Both the position numbers and the translations under genes were made by a program. This document shows positions 29,393 through 39,614 of a stretch of DNA of 64,000 bases, in pieces (position 1 is the stretch's first letter; every line of letters starts with the position of its first letter). Location of the stretch: the NCBI RefSeq assembly GCF_013523055.1, contig NZ_JAAMQM010000010.1, positions 124,001 through 188,000 on the forward strand. Reading direction: 5' to 3'. Below the pieces are notes generated by a model. That model did not search any database. It was not told the origin of the DNA and worked only from the letters and a program-made list of their open reading frames with translations. This DNA is from Pseudomonas capeferrum (GTDB lineage Bacteria > Pseudomonadota > Gammaproteobacteria > Pseudomonadales > Pseudomonadaceae).

Positions 29393-30994
29393 TTGGCTGG
29401 TTCGGAGTCGCTGGACGAGCGCGCCCTGATCCTGGCGCCAACCCCACTAGGGGAGGAAACCTCGAAATTGTTGCTAGGCTCTGGCTTCACGAGTCTCAGC
29501 ACGCCTGACGCATGCGCTCTCGTGGAATGGATGCAGGCCGGCGCCGGCTTGACGATCATCGCGGATGAATGCTTGCCCGAAGATGCGCAGGACCCGCTAT
29601 ACCGCTTCATCGGCCAACAGCCTGACTGGTCGGACCTGCCCGTCATCCTGTTGGTCGGCGCGCAGGTGCGAAGCATGGCGCGCGAACGCCTGGGCAACCT
29701 GCTCCTCCTGCATTACCCGTTCCAGCCCGCGCAGTTGCTCAGCCTGGTTCAGGCTGCGTTACGCACCCGCCGTCACCAGTACCACTTCCGTGACCAGCAG
29801 CAATACCTGCGCGCATTGCTCGAAGAACAACTCCAGCAATTGCGCAACGACGAACAGGCGATGAACCAGACCCGCAAGATGGAAGCGGTCGGGCAACTGG
29901 CCGGTGGTGTGGCGCATGACTTCAATAACTTGCTGACCGGAATCGGTGGCAGTTTCGAACTGATCGGCAGACGCCTGGAGCGCGGGCAGGTCGAGGGGCT
30001 CGATAGCCTGCTCGACCGGGGCCAGGATGCTGTGCGCCGGGCCGCGCGGCTGACGCACCGACTGTTGGCCTTCTCTTCACGTCAGTCCCTGGAAACCCAG
30101 TCCATCGACGTCGAAGCGTTGCTCCAGCCGCAGCGCCTACGCCAGCAGGTCGCAGCTTCAGTGAACCTTGAGGTCGAGATACCGCCGGATCTCTGGCAGG
30201 CGGAAGGTGATGGTCAACAATTACGTGAGTCGCTGGACAACCTCGTGCTCAATGCCTGCGAAGCCATGCCCTGCGGTGGCTTGCTGCGCATCGAGGCTCA
30301 TAACGAACGTATCGACGCGCCGAAATTTCCCGGGATTGGTCTCGCCAGTGGCGATTACTTGCACCTGTGCATTCGTGATACCGGTCTAGGGATGTCCGAA
30401 AGCACGCTGGAGCATGCCTTCGAGCCGTTCTTCACGACCAAGCCAGTAGGCCAAGGCATCGGCCTTGGATTGTCGATGGTCTATGGGTTCAGCAAGCAGT
30501 CTCGTGGGCATGTCAGTCTGCACAGCCAGCTAGGCAAGGGGACACAGGTCGATCTCTATCTGCCGCGCTATCAGGCACAGACGATGCACGACGGTCAAAG
30601 GCCCGTGCGGGCAAACGTCGGCATGACTACCGGGGATGTTCTGGTGGTCGAGGATGATACCGATGTTCGCCAATTGCTTTGCCAGACGCTGGTCGAGGAT
30701 GGGCTGCCCTGTTGTTCGGCGGGCAATGCCAACGAAGCGTTGCCGATCCTGCGTTCCTCGAGACCGATCTCGCTATTGATAAGCGATATCGGGCTGCCTG
30801 GCATGAATGGTCGGCAACTGGCGGAAATCGCACGCAAGCTGCGCCCGCACCTGCAGGTGCTGTTCATCACGGGTTACGCGGAAAACGCCATGTCTCGCTC
30901 GGGCTTTCTTGACCCCGGCATGCAGTTGATCACCAAGCCGTTCGAGCTCAAGCACTTGCGTGACAAAGTGGCGCAGATACTGGAGGCGCGTTGA
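29393..30994 (+). CDS. hybrid histidine kinase with N-terminal pseudo-receiver and C-terminal receiver
   Basis: 533-aa soluble signalling protein. Residues 10-120 look like a receiver fold lacking the phospho-acceptor pattern ([27 protein letters not shown]). A coiled-coil linker (about 128-160) leads to HisKA with the phosphoryl His175 in [11 protein letters not shown], then a HATPase domain ([35 protein letters not shown]). The C-terminal receiver has acidic VEDD, phospho-acceptor Asp465 in [11 protein letters not shown] and the conserved Lys in ITKPF. The best start is TTG 29393 with GGAG 7 nt upstream; no in-frame ATG fits. No transmembrane segment and no adjacent response regulator. Confidence 0.88.
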   Translation: MAGSESLDERALILAPTPLGEETSKLLLGSGFTSLSTPDACALVEWMQAGAGLTIIADECLPEDAQDPLYRFIGQQPDWSDLPVILLVGAQVRSMARERLGNLLLLHYPFQPAQLLSLVQAALRTRRHQYHFRDQQQYLRALLEEQLQQLRNDEQAMNQTRKMEAVGQLAGGVAHDFNNLLTGIGGSFELIGRRLERGQVEGLDSLLDRGQDAVRRAARLTHRLLAFSSRQSLETQSIDVEALLQPQRLRQQVAASVNLEVEIPPDLWQAEGDGQQLRESLDNLVLNACEAMPCGGLLRIEAHNERIDAPKFPGIGLASGDYLHLCIRDTGLGMSESTLEHAFEPFFTTKPVGQGIGLGLSMVYGFSKQSRGHVSLHSQLGKGTQVDLYLPRYQAQTMHDGQRPVRANVGMTTGDVLVVEDDTDVRQLLCQTLVEDGLPCCSAGNANEALPILRSSRPISLLISDIGLPGMNGRQLAEIARKLRPHLQVLFITGYAENAMSRSGFLDPGMQLITKPFELKHLRDKVAQILEAR

Positions 30995-31073
30995 ATCTCG
31001 TCCACGCAGCGCTGGCACTGACCTGGGACCGGATCGATGCGCCGGCCCCGAGGGCAGGGATGGATTCTTGGAA

Positions 31074-31532
31074 CTAGCGGCCGATATCCTCGTTCCACAA
31101 CTGCGGATGGCGGGCGATGAAGTCGTGCATCATCTGCTCGCACTGCGAATCATGGCGAACATCGAGCGACACACCGCGGCTGCCCAGCAGGTCCTCCTCA
31201 CCCATGAACGTACGGTTCTCGCCGATCACGACATGGCGAATGCCATAGAGCAGAATCGCGCCACTGCACATGGCGCAAGGTGACAAAGTGGTATAGAGCG
31301 TCGATTCACGGTACACCTGGGCGGACTGACGTCCGGCATTTTCAAGAGCATCCATCTCACCATGCAGAATCGCGCTGCCGGACTGGACCCGACGGTTGTG
31401 CCCACGGCCAATGATGCGCCCTTGATGGACCAGCACCGAGCCGATGGGGATTCCGCCTTCCGCCAGCCCCTTGTTGGCTTCGTCGATTGCTGCCTGCATG
31501 AAAAGATCGGGTCGGTTCGGCTGACTGGACAT
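31074..31532 (-). CDS. cytosine deaminase-like nucleobase deaminase (yeast Fcy1 type)
   Basis: 152-aa zinc deaminase of the CDA fold. The active site is His57-x-Glu59 (HGEMDALENAG) and Pro85-Cys86-x2-Cys89 (TLSPCAMCSGA). By eye it aligns along its length with yeast cytosine deaminase: LYTTLSPC, ILLYGIRHVVIGEN, and the C-terminal PQLWNEDIGR against PQDWFEDIGE. The usual bacterial cytosine deaminase CodA is an unrelated amidohydrolase. Likely substrates are cytosine or a related base; guanine deaminase-like activity is the alternative. ATG 31532 has an ideal AAGGAGC site. Convergent with the upstream kinase. Confidence 0.85.
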   Translation of the reverse strand: MSSQPNRPDLFMQAAIDEANKGLAEGGIPIGSVLVHQGRIIGRGHNRRVQSGSAILHGEMDALENAGRQSAQVYRESTLYTTLSPCAMCSGAILLYGIRHVVIGENRTFMGEEDLLGSRGVSLDVRHDSQCEQMMHDFIARHPQLWNEDIGR

Positions 31533-31745
31533 GTCCTGCTCCTTGAGAATGCGCCTGGATAGCTGCCGCAGGCTACCACACCAAGGCATCGCTGCTCAGG
31601 CTGTCGATGCGTCCGACACGCCTTTACAGCTTTGCTGGTCACTGGTAGGCCCGTGGACTACAGCCTATACGGCGCATCCGCTCTAAGCTCTTCGGTCTTC
31701 GCCCTCAAGGCATGATGCACGGGGGCCATTAGGGCATAAGTAATC

Positions 31746-32546
31746 ATGTCAAGGATCTCCCACACCGGCCGCGCCATCCTGGAACTGTTGCTGACAATCA
31801 CCATTGGCCTGGTGCCCATTGCCTGCGGCCTTCTGGTGACGGTGGTGCAAATGCAACGTCAGTTGGACAAGACGGCACAACTGTCACTGCACGAAGCGGT
31901 CTACGTCATCGACCGAGTCATCGACAGCTTGCATGAATCCGCGATCAAGGCCTTGCCCTTGGCAACCCGTCCCTGCTCGGAGGTGATGGAAGCGTTGCGG
32001 ATAATGAGCATCCATCATCCCAACGTGCGCTCATTGGTGCTAACTCGAAATAAAACAGGAGTCTGCAGCACGATACTGGGTGAAATAGAACACAAGGTCC
32101 TTAAGGAACCGTCTGTGAATCAACGCCTGGGACTCATCTATGACGCCCCTTCCTCACCCGATCTACCCGTGCTGGTTTATCGTCTGCTGGATGATGATCC
32201 TGGGGTGATAGCCACGGCCATGGGTCGAGTGCTGCAGAGTGAATTGCTGGGCTTTCAAGGGGAGCCGAAACTGCTGGTGGAATTCGGCGGCGATGCCATC
32301 TGGGTCGATGGGGACAGCCGCACGGGCGTAAGGCCGGACTTCAGCGAGCATACCGATAGCCTGCAGTCGGTGAAATACGGGTACGTCGTGCGGGTCGGCT
32401 ATCCAGCGGGACACATCGGGCGGGAGGTCAGGTTGACCTTGCCACTGATCCTGCCTTCCCTGGTATTGGTAGGCTTGCTGACGGCGGCATTCGCCTATTG
32501 GGGCATGACGAGGAACAGACCTCGGCAAGCACACGCCGCTCGTTGA
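31746..32546 (+). CDS. stand-alone CSS-motif sensor protein without EAL domain
   Basis: 266-aa membrane protein with two transmembrane segments (about 11-34 and 232-255) enclosing a periplasmic CSS domain. The two domain cysteines are Cys77 in RPCSEVM and Cys107 in GVCSTIL. In CSS-EAL phosphodiesterases these cysteines sense DsbA/DsbB redox state and control c-di-GMP hydrolysis after release of the TM2-EAL part. Here the protein ends 11 residues after TM2 (RNRPRQAHAAR), with no catalytic domain and no EAL-like sequence in any frame downstream, so it is not a recent frameshift. A complete CSS-EAL protein is encoded 1.4 kb away on the same strand. It may act as a dominant partner of that enzyme or be a degraded relic. 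Confidence 0.8.
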   Translation: MSRISHTGRAILELLLTITIGLVPIACGLLVTVVQMQRQLDKTAQLSLHEAVYVIDRVIDSLHESAIKALPLATRPCSEVMEALRIMSIHHPNVRSLVLTRNKTGVCSTILGEIEHKVLKEPSVNQRLGLIYDAPSSPDLPVLVYRLLDDDPGVIATAMGRVLQSELLGFQGEPKLLVEFGGDAIWVDGDSRTGVRPDFSEHTDSLQSVKYGYVVRVGYPAGHIGREVRLTLPLILPSLVLVGLLTAAFAYWGMTRNRPRQAHAAR

Positions 32547-32566
32547 AGAGGGCGTGTGCCGCATGG

Positions 32567-33643
32567 TCATTCGGCGGTCAAGACGCCTCGGCGTACCTGG
32601 TCGCGTTCGATGGATTCGAACAGCGCCTTGAAGTTGCCTTCGCCAAAGCCATCGTCGCCCTTGCGCTGGATGAACTCGAAGAACACGGGCCCCATCAGGG
32701 TTTCGGAGAAAATCTGCAACAGCAGGCGCTTGTCGCCCTTGTCCGAAGCGCCGTCGAGCAGGATCCCACGTGGCTGCAGCTCGTCCACAGGCTCCCCGTG
32801 ACCCGGCAGGCGTTCGGACAGCATTTCATAATAGGTCTGCGGTGGGGCGGTCATGAAGCGCATGCCGATGGCCTTGAGCGCGTCCCAGGTCTTGATCAGG
32901 TCGTCGGTGAGGAACGCCACGTGCTGGATGCCCTCCCCGTTGAACTGCATCAGGAACTCCTCGATCTGGCCCGCCCCTTTGGACGACTCTTCGTTGAGCG
33001 GGATGCGGATCAGGCCATCGGGCGCCGTCATGGCCTTGGAGGTCAGACCGGTATACTCACCCTTGATATCGAAGTAGCGAATCTCGCGGAAGTTGAACAG
33101 TTTCTCGTAGAAGCCCGCCCAGTAGGCCATGCGACCCCGATAGACGTTATGGGTCAGGTGATCGATCACCTTGAGCCCGGCTCCGACAGGGTTGCGCTCG
33201 ACGCCCTCGAGCCAGTTGAAATCGATATCGTAGATCGAGCTGCCTTCTTCGAAACGGTCGATCAGGTACAGCGGCGCGCCACCGATGCCCTTGATGGCCG
33301 GCAGGCGCAACTCCATCGGACCGGTCTCGATCTCGACCGGCTGGGCACCCAGCTCCAGTGCCCGTGCGTAGGCCTCGTGGGCATTGCGGACGCGGAACGC
33401 CATGCCACACACGGACGGGCCATGCTCGGCGGCAAAATAGGACGCAACGCTTTTCGGTTCGTTGTTGAGAATAAGGTTGATGCCGCCCTGGCGGAACAGG
33501 TGGACATCCTTGGAACGGTGGGTAGCCACCTTGGTAAAACCGAGGATTTGGAAGATCGGTTCCAGCGCGCCGGGCGTTGGCGAGGCGAACTCGATGAATT
33601 CGAAGCCCATCAGGCCCATCGGGTTCTCGAAGATATCAGCCAT
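32567..33643 (-). CDS. hpd: 4-hydroxyphenylpyruvate dioxygenase
   Basis: Fe(II) dioxygenase converting 4-hydroxyphenylpyruvate to homogentisate in tyrosine degradation and pyomelanin formation. 358 aa, the P. fluorescens enzyme length. Iron ligands are His162 (IDHLTHNV), His241 (GIQHVAF) and Glu323 (FFEFIQRKG), followed by the C-terminal [15 protein letters not shown] helix that closes the active site. ATG 33643 has an AAGGA site. The homogentisate genes hmgABC are not adjacent. Upstream neighbour is a divergent CSS-EAL gene. Confidence 0.97.
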   Translation of the reverse strand: MADIFENPMGLMGFEFIEFASPTPGALEPIFQILGFTKVATHRSKDVHLFRQGGINLILNNEPKSVASYFAAEHGPSVCGMAFRVRNAHEAYARALELGAQPVEIETGPMELRLPAIKGIGGAPLYLIDRFEEGSSIYDIDFNWLEGVERNPVGAGLKVIDHLTHNVYRGRMAYWAGFYEKLFNFREIRYFDIKGEYTGLTSKAMTAPDGLIRIPLNEESSKGAGQIEEFLMQFNGEGIQHVAFLTDDLIKTWDALKAIGMRFMTAPPQTYYEMLSERLPGHGEPVDELQPRGILLDGASDKGDKRLLLQIFSETLMGPVFFEFIQRKGDDGFGEGNFKALFESIERDQVRRGVLTAE

Positions 33644-33959
33644 GGTCGTATCCTTATCTGAAACATGAAAAAACGTAAGTCATGAACTCTGGACAGGACA
33701 GGCGGACGGTGGCGCGCAGGGGATACCTCTCACACTGCGGGAAAGGTAGTCACCATAGATCAGTTTGAACCCTTGGTTGGTCATACGGACTCATTCTCAA
33801 CCGGCTTTGGCATGCCCGAAAGAGCTGCCTTATTGTTTTATTCGTAAATCGATTCTACAAGGCGTAATCAAATTTGTCGTGCATTAGTTGATTCCCGTCC
33901 GACATTGAACGGTTATCCTCCCTACACTCCCGAGCCCATCACTGACAAGGTTAGTCCCG
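33644..33959. other. 316-bp divergent promoter region hpd/CSS-EAL
   Basis: Holds both promoters. AT-richer stretches occur at 33835-33890. No clean dyad or recognisable operator was found. Confidence 0.5.
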
Positions 33960-35546
33960 ATGCCCCTCTCGGTAAAACGTCCCGCCCGTTGGACCTGGCG
34001 CGCCCTTCTGCCATGGGCCATCGGCGTGCTTCCGCTGGTCTGCGCCCTGATCTTGATGCGCTGGCAGACCGAACACGAATTGCAGGCCGACAGCCAGGCG
34101 ACTGCCCGTCAGGTCGTGGTGCATATGGAACGCATCCTCGACAGTCTCGCCAACGCCGCCCAGGCCTCGCGAGCGCTGGCCGGTCGCCCCTGTCCGGAGG
34201 TCGAGCTGGAGCTACGCGCCCAGGTCACGCGCAACGCCTACGTGCGCTCGAGCAACCTGTTCGAGCGGGACGAGCTGTATTGCACCTCGTTGTTCGGGGA
34301 TGTCGACGAGCCAGTCGAGACCAGCGCCTACACCGATGGCCGTCTCTGGCTGATGGAAGGCAACGCGGTCACGCCCGATCATCCGCTACTGGTCTATCGG
34401 GCCAGTGAAGGCAGTCGTGGCGCGCTCACCACGGTCGATGGCGATCATCTGCTCAATGCCTTGAAATTGCTGGGCGCGGGCCACGACCTGTACTTGCGTG
34501 TCGGTGACCACTGGATGGGCAAGGAGGGTCGGGTACACACAGGTGCGCCGCCCACCGCCGCCATAGCTCCGGTATTGTTCAGCTCCACCCATTACCCCTT
34601 TAGCATCCAGGGCGGGTTCGGACCGGGCAAGCTGTCCGAGCGCATGCGCAGCCATTACCCTGCCCTGTTGGGCCTGCTGCTCGTGCTGGGCGCCTTGATC
34701 GGCGTGGCCTGCCAATGGCAGATCCGCCGCGCGGCGTCGCCTCGGGCGGAACTGCAGCGCGCCCTGGCCGCCGATGAGTTCCTGCCTTATTTCCAGCCCG
34801 TGGTACGCAAGGGCGACTACCGCTGGGCCGGTGCAGAAGTGCTGATGCGTTGGCAGCACCCGCGTGAAGGCCTGGTGCGGCCTGACCTGTTCATCCCTCA
34901 GGCCGAGCACAGCGGAGAGATCGTGGCCATGACCCGAGCCTTGATGCGGCACACCGCGCAAAGCCTGGCGCCGTGCAGCATGCTGCTCGAAGACGGTTTC
35001 CACATTGGTATCAACATCACCGCCGATCACTGTCGCGACCTGGAACTGATCGACGACTGCCGGGCCTTTCTCGAGCACTTCCCGCCAGGACGGATCGCCC
35101 TGACGCTCGAGCTCACCGAACGCAAACTGGTGGAACCGACCCCCGTTACCCTGGAGCTGTTCGAAAAGTTGCATGCCATGGGCGTGATGATTGCCCTCGA
35201 CGATTTCGGTACCGGCCAATCGAGCCTCAATTACCTGCGTCAGTTCAAGATCGACTACCTGAAGATCGACCAGAGCTTCGTCGCCATGATCGGCAGCGAT
35301 GCCTTGTCCCAGCACATCCTCGACAGCATCATCGAGCTGTCCGCCAAGCTTGAGCTGGGGATCGTTGCCGAAGGCGTGGAAACCGAGGTGCAGCGCGACT
35401 ACCTGGCAGCCCATGGCGTGGACTACCAGCAAGGCTACCTGTTCGGCCGACCGATGCCGGCGGAAACCTTCCTGCCGGCCCTCGTGGCACGTTCGAGCAG
35501 CGCGCGGTTGCCGCGGGACCCGGCCCCTGAGATCATGCGCGGCTGA
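33960..35546 (+). CDS. CSS-motif EAL cyclic-di-GMP phosphodiesterase
   Basis: 528-aa inner-membrane enzyme hydrolysing c-di-GMP. TM1 (about 15-33), periplasmic CSS domain with Cys78 (GRPCPEVE) and Cys108 (LYCTSLFGD), TM2 (about 233-252), then an EAL domain (about 262-510). The signature is EVL (Glu293) rather than EAL. The other catalytic residues are present: Asn in GINITADHC, Glu in LTLELTER, the Asp pair in ALDDFGTGQSS, Lys in LKIDQSF, Glu in AEGVET and Gln in QQGYLFG, so it should be active. Known CSS-EAL proteins are inhibited when the periplasmic cysteines are disulfide-bonded by DsbA. Followed 29 bp later by a permease gene. Confidence 0.93.
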   Translation: MPLSVKRPARWTWRALLPWAIGVLPLVCALILMRWQTEHELQADSQATARQVVVHMERILDSLANAAQASRALAGRPCPEVELELRAQVTRNAYVRSSNLFERDELYCTSLFGDVDEPVETSAYTDGRLWLMEGNAVTPDHPLLVYRASEGSRGALTTVDGDHLLNALKLLGAGHDLYLRVGDHWMGKEGRVHTGAPPTAAIAPVLFSSTHYPFSIQGGFGPGKLSERMRSHYPALLGLLLVLGALIGVACQWQIRRAASPRAELQRALAADEFLPYFQPVVRKGDYRWAGAEVLMRWQHPREGLVRPDLFIPQAEHSGEIVAMTRALMRHTAQSLAPCSMLLEDGFHIGINITADHCRDLELIDDCRAFLEHFPPGRIALTLELTERKLVEPTPVTLELFEKLHAMGVMIALDDFGTGQSSLNYLRQFKIDYLKIDQSFVAMIGSDALSQHILDSIIELSAKLELGIVAEGVETEVQRDYLAAHGVDYQQGYLFGRPMPAETFLPALVARSSSARLPRDPAPEIMRG

Positions 35547-35575
35547 TTTTTCCGCTCCCCCTAACAGAGGCATCC

Positions 35576-36463
35576 GTGTCAAAAGGCATTCTTTCATCGG
35601 TGGCGGCATCCTGCCTGTTCGCCGTGATGTACTTCTACAGCTCCCTGCTCAAGCCACTGGATGGCGAAGAGATCTTCGGGTGGCGTACCTTGCTTACCCT
35701 GCCCTGCTTGACGGTATTCATGCTGCTGACTCGGGACTGGAAACTGGTCACGGGCCTGTGGCGCCGCGTGCGCGAAACACCCGTGCTGTTCCTGGGCATG
35801 CTCGGCACTTCATGGCTGATTGGGCTGCAACTGTGGGTGTTTCTCTGGGCACCGTTGCACGGTCGCAGCCTGGAGGTATCGATGGGGTATTTCCTGTTGC
35901 CGTTGACCATGGTCCTGACGGGCCGGGTCGTCTATGGCGAGCGCCTTTCCCGGCTGCAGAAGGTGGCGGTAGGTTGCGCAACACTTGGCGTGGGCCACGA
36001 GCTCTACCTGCATGGCAGTTTCGCCTGGGAGACCCTGCTGGTGATGCTCGGCTACCCGGTCTACTTCGTCCTGCGACGACGTTGCCGCACCGAGCACCTG
36101 GGCGGGCTCTGGTGCGATATGTGCCTGTTGCTGCCCTGGGCGTTGTATTTCGTGGTCAGCGGGCCCTTGTCGGCCGAGGACCTGGCCGAGCACCCCGGCC
36201 TGTACCCCCTCATCCCCGGACTGGGCATGATCAGCGCCCTGGCGCTGGTGTCCTACGTGCTGGCAAGCCGTCTGTTGCCCTTCGGCCTGTTCGGCTTGCT
36301 CAGCTACGTCGAACCGGTGCTGCTGGTCGCCGTGGCCCTGATGCTCGGCGAGACCATCGGTGAGGACCAGTGGCTGACCTATCTGCCGATCTGGGCCGCG
36401 GTGCTGGTACTGATCCTCGAAGGCATCAGGCACCTGCTCCGTCAGCGGCGACGTTCGGTGTAA
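35576..36463 (+). CDS. EamA/RarD-family drug/metabolite transporter
   Basis: 295-aa inner-membrane permease with about ten hydrophobic segments arranged as two EamA repeats. The N-terminus ([37 protein letters not shown]) is the RarD-type start. Substrate unknown; relatives export amino acids or metabolites. The start is GTG 35576 with AGAGGC upstream. It may be cotranscribed with the CSS-EAL gene. Its last 38 bp overlap the 3' end of the convergent TerC gene. Confidence 0.85.
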   Translation: MSKGILSSVAASCLFAVMYFYSSLLKPLDGEEIFGWRTLLTLPCLTVFMLLTRDWKLVTGLWRRVRETPVLFLGMLGTSWLIGLQLWVFLWAPLHGRSLEVSMGYFLLPLTMVLTGRVVYGERLSRLQKVAVGCATLGVGHELYLHGSFAWETLLVMLGYPVYFVLRRRCRTEHLGGLWCDMCLLLPWALYFVVSGPLSAEDLAEHPGLYPLIPGLGMISALALVSYVLASRLLPFGLFGLLSYVEPVLLVAVALMLGETIGEDQWLTYLPIWAAVLVLILEGIRHLLRQRRRSV

Positions 36464-37997
36464 GGCGCACCTCGCGCACCCGCCGCTCCTCCACCGCGAT
36501 CACGGTCATGCTCCAGCCATTCCAGGCCAGGTTGTCACCGACCACGGGCAGACGGTCCAGCAGGCTCATCACCAGACCCGCCAGGGTCTGGTAGTCCTCG
36601 GTGGCGCGAGCGCTGAAGCCGATCCGCGCCTTCACCTGGCTGAGGTTGAGGGCGCCATTGACGAGATAGCCGTCGGCCTCCTCGATGATGCCTGGGCCTC
36701 CCACCTCACTGGCATCCGGTAGTTCGCCGGCGATCGACTCGAGAATGTCGGTCATGGTCAGCACACCGGTAAAGTCACCGAACTCGTTGACCACGAAGGC
36801 AATGTGGGTCGACTGGCCGCGCATCTGCTCCAGGGCATTGAGGATGCTGAAGTCCTCCAGCAGGTTTAGCGGCGCGCGGGCCAGGCTTTCCAGATCCGGT
36901 GTGTTACCGGCGAGCAATTCCTTGAGCAGCTCTTTCTTGTGCACGAAGCCAAGCGGCGCGTCGACCTGGCCATCGCGGATCACGGGAAGCCGGGAATAAG
37001 ACGAGTTCATCAGGGCCTGGGTAATGGCTTCGGCATCCTGACTCAGATCGATGGCATCGATTTCGGCGCGTACCGTCATGACAGTGCGGATCGACCGCTC
37101 GGCTAGGTTCAGCACGCCACTGATCATCACGCGCTCACGGCGATCGAACAGCACCTGCTCATGGGCGCCCTCGACCATATCGGCAATCTCCTCGCCTACT
37201 TCGTCCGCTTCCACCCGGCGTCCGCCCAGCAGGCGCAACACCGCATGCGCGGTGCGCTCGCGCAAGGGTCGATGCTGCTGCACGCTGCGTTTGCGCCGGG
37301 CACGGGCCAACTGGTTGAAGAGCTCGATCAACAACGAGAAGCCGATCGCGGCGTACAGGTAGCCTTTCGGAATATGGAAGCCCAGGCCTTCGGCGGTCAG
37401 GCTGAAGCCGATCATCATCAGGAAGCCCAGGCACAGCATGATCACGGTGGGGTGGTCGTTGACGAAGCGCGTCAGCGGCTTGCTGGCGATGATCATGATC
37501 CCGATCGAGAAGATCACGGCGATCATCATGATCGACAGGTGCTCAACCATGCCCACGGCCGTGATCACCGCATCGAGCGAGAACACGGCATCGAGCACCA
37601 CGATCTGCGCCACGATCGGCCAGAAGGCAGAATGGCGCACCGGACCGCTGACCTGCGCGCCATGACCTTCCAGACGCTCGTGCAACTCCATGGTGGCCTT
37701 GAACAGCAGGAACACGCCACCGAACAGCATGATCAGGTCCCGCCCCGAAAAACTCTTGTCGAAAACCTCGAACAGCGGCGCGGTGAGCGTGACCATCCAC
37801 GAAATACTGGCCAACAGGCCCAGGCGCATGAACAGCGCCAGCGTCAGACCGATCACCCGCGCGCGGTCACGCTGGTGCGGCGGCAGCTTGTCGGCAAGGA
37901 TGGCGATGAACACCAGGTTGTCGATACCCAGGACCAGTTCAAGAACGATCAGCGTGGCCAGGCCCAGCCACGCAGTCGGGTCGGCTAGCCATTCCAT
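36426..37997 (-). CDS. TerC-family membrane protein with CBS pair and CorC/HlyC domain (YegH/YoaE type)
   Basis: 523 aa in three parts. Residues 1-225 are a TerC-like membrane domain with the charged intramembrane motifs [13 protein letters not shown] and [17 protein letters not shown] typical of metal-exporting TerC/MntP relatives. Two CBS domains follow (about 300-420, including [14 protein letters not shown] and [17 protein letters not shown]), and a transporter-associated CorC_HlyC domain ends the protein (about 430-510). Probably handles manganese or related divalent cations, with CBS domains sensing nucleotides. The gene overlaps the convergent permease gene by 38 bp. Confidence 0.9.
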   Translation of the reverse strand: MEWLADPTAWLGLATLIVLELVLGIDNLVFIAILADKLPPHQRDRARVIGLTLALFMRLGLLASISWMVTLTAPLFEVFDKSFSGRDLIMLFGGVFLLFKATMELHERLEGHGAQVSGPVRHSAFWPIVAQIVVLDAVFSLDAVITAVGMVEHLSIMMIAVIFSIGIMIIASKPLTRFVNDHPTVIMLCLGFLMMIGFSLTAEGLGFHIPKGYLYAAIGFSLLIELFNQLARARRKRSVQQHRPLRERTAHAVLRLLGGRRVEADEVGEEIADMVEGAHEQVLFDRRERVMISGVLNLAERSIRTVMTVRAEIDAIDLSQDAEAITQALMNSSYSRLPVIRDGQVDAPLGFVHKKELLKELLAGNTPDLESLARAPLNLLEDFSILNALEQMRGQSTHIAFVVNEFGDFTGVLTMTDILESIAGELPDASEVGGPGIIEEADGYLVNGALNLSQVKARIGFSARATEDYQTLAGLVMSLLDRLPVVGDNLAWNGWSMTVIAVEERRVREVRLTPNVAADGAGA

Positions 37998-38255
37998 GGG
38001 CGGGTACTCGTGTGGAAAACGTCACGGGGACGGAAAGACAGGGGCCAGGACGGCCAGGTACTGGGGGGCTCCAAGAAGGTGCTCATGATTGCCTGATATG
38101 AATTTGGGATTCAAATCCTACAGCTCTGTCAGGTTTTTCCGACAGAGGGAAAATATTACAAAAGCTGTAAGGAATGGAGTGAGGGCACTTTCCTTCAATA
38201 CTCCCTGAGACCGGAGCCCCAGGATTACCTGAAATCCCTACTCTGGAATGCCCCC
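37998..38255. other. divergent promoter region TerC gene/LysE gene
   Basis: Contains a hairpin CTCTGTC/GACAGAG at 38124-38147 with inner AGGTTTTTCC, and an AT-rich stretch after it. TerC-family genes often carry a manganese-sensing yybP-ykoY leader; I looked for its conserved core on the minus strand and did not find a convincing match. Confidence 0.5.
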
Positions 38256-38840
38256 ATGAGCCTGTCCCTTTCCATGGCCGCCTTTGCGCTGGCCGCCTCG
38301 ATTTCTCCCGGCCCCGTCAACGTCGTGGCGCTGGGGAGCGGTGCTCGCCACGGCCTGCGCTCGAGCCTTGCCCATGCAAGTGGCGCGACGCTGGGCTTCT
38401 GCCTGTTGCTAGGACTGGTCGGGCTGGGCGTACACGAGCTGTTGCAACGCTGGCCGCTGCTGGGCCATCTGTTGCATGGAGGCGGTGTCCTGTTCCTGCT
38501 CTACATGGCCTGGAAACTCGCCCGTGATACAGGCGAGCTGGATTCCTGCCAGACGCCAAGCGCGCCTTCGGCCTGGCAAGGCGCCGCCATGCAGTGGCTC
38601 AGCCCCAAGGCCTGGCTGGCCGCCGTTGCGGGGGTCGGCGCCTATACCGGCGCGGAGCAGCAGTTGCTGTGGTTGTTCATCTGGATCTACGGCCCGATCT
38701 GCTTCGTCTCGATCGCCAGCTGGGCCTGGGCCGGCAGTGTCATTCGGCACTACCTGAGCGATGCCCGGCGCATGCGGCTGTTCAATCGCTGTTTGGCGGC
38801 GATGCTGATGGCCAGTGCGCTCTATCTGCTACTGGGCTGA
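38256..38840 (+). CDS. LysE/RhtB-family amino acid exporter
   Basis: 194-aa inner-membrane exporter with about six hydrophobic segments. The hallmark SISPGPVNVVALGSGARHG lies at residues 15-33, with QWLSPKAWLAAVAGVGAY in the middle. Such proteins export amino acids or cysteine metabolites. The gene ends 12 bp inside the 3' end of a convergent AraC regulator; AraC-LysE pairs of this kind are common in Pseudomonas and the regulator is a natural controller. Confidence 0.88.
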   Translation: MSLSLSMAAFALAASISPGPVNVVALGSGARHGLRSSLAHASGATLGFCLLLGLVGLGVHELLQRWPLLGHLLHGGGVLFLLYMAWKLARDTGELDSCQTPSAPSAWQGAAMQWLSPKAWLAAVAGVGAYTGAEQQLLWLFIWIYGPICFVSIASWAWAGSVIRHYLSDARRMRLFNRCLAAMLMASALYLLLG

Positions 38841-39614
38841 ACGGTAATGCCCAGGTGTGGCCGCCAGATGCTGCTTGAAGGCGCGCTGCAAATGCGCCTG
38901 ATCGGCGAAACCTGCTTCCAGCGCGACTTCGGCGATCGACTGGCCACGGCGCAATTGCGCGCGCGCGAACTGCACCCGCTGATCGAGCAGATACCCATGA
39001 GGCGTAAGGCCGAATTGACGTCGGAAAGCGCGAATCAGGTAAGCGCGTGACAGGCCGGCGGCGGCGCAGATGTCTTCCAGGGTCAGGGCATCCGTGCGAT
39101 GCGCCCGGATGAAGGCCGCAGCCGCCATCAGACGAGGATTGCCGGGGCCTTGTAGCAAGGGGCTTGCACTCGGCCGACCCGGCAGTGCGCGCAAGAACTC
39201 CTGAAGAACTGCCGTCTTTCCCGGAGGATCCAGTTCGGCGTCGAGCAATGCGGCGAAGACCTGTAGCAACCGGCTATAGAGGACAGGCGACGAGCTCGAT
39301 GTAGCCTGGGGCAGATCGAAGCCCTGGCGCTGCAGCCAGGGCAGATCGATGAACAGCATCACATAGGACCAGGCCTCGCCCTCGATCGGATTACAGGTAT
39401 GAACCACGCCAGGGTTCATCAGCACCACAGTGCCCGCGGTGACTTCGTGGCACGCGCCTGCAGTGACATAAGTGCTGCGCCCGCCCGTGATGGCGCCGAT
39501 GGAAAAGCTTTCGTGCGAATGCGGGGCGTAGCAGACCTTGCGCCCGTCGCCCACGCGACGTGCTTCGATAAAGGGTAAGGCGGGGTCTCGCCAGAAGCGC
39601 GATAGCTCGATCAT
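38829..39614 (-). CDS. AraC-family transcriptional regulator
   Basis: 261 aa: N-terminal cupin-like sensor (AraC_binding; PHSHESFSIGAITGGRSTY, MNPGVVHTCNP) and C-terminal double HTH (LTLEDICAAAGLSRAYLIRAFRRQFGLTPHGYLLDQRVQFARAQLRRGQSIAEVALEAGFADQAHLQRAFKQ spans about 178-250). It is convergent and overlaps by 12 bp with the LysE exporter gene, its probable target. Ligand unknown, likely an amino acid. Confidence 0.88.
   Translation of the reverse strand: MIELSRFWRDPALPFIEARRVGDGRKVCYAPHSHESFSIGAITGGRSTYVTAGACHEVTAGTVVLMNPGVVHTCNPIEGEAWSYVMLFIDLPWLQRQGFDLPQATSSSSPVLYSRLLQVFAALLDAELDPPGKTAVLQEFLRALPGRPSASPLLQGPGNPRLMAAAAFIRAHRTDALTLEDICAAAGLSRAYLIRAFRRQFGLTPHGYLLDQRVQFARAQLRRGQSIAEVALEAGFADQAHLQRAFKQHLAATPGHYRSAQ

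Noticed and set aside
31590..31745. tRNA or small RNA between the deaminase and the CSS gene
   Set aside because: No cloverleaf or terminator structure was found; treated as ordinary divergent promoter DNA.
37998..38255. Possible yybP-ykoY manganese riboswitch before the TerC-type gene
   Set aside because: The conserved core could not be aligned on the minus strand; only a simple hairpin is present.
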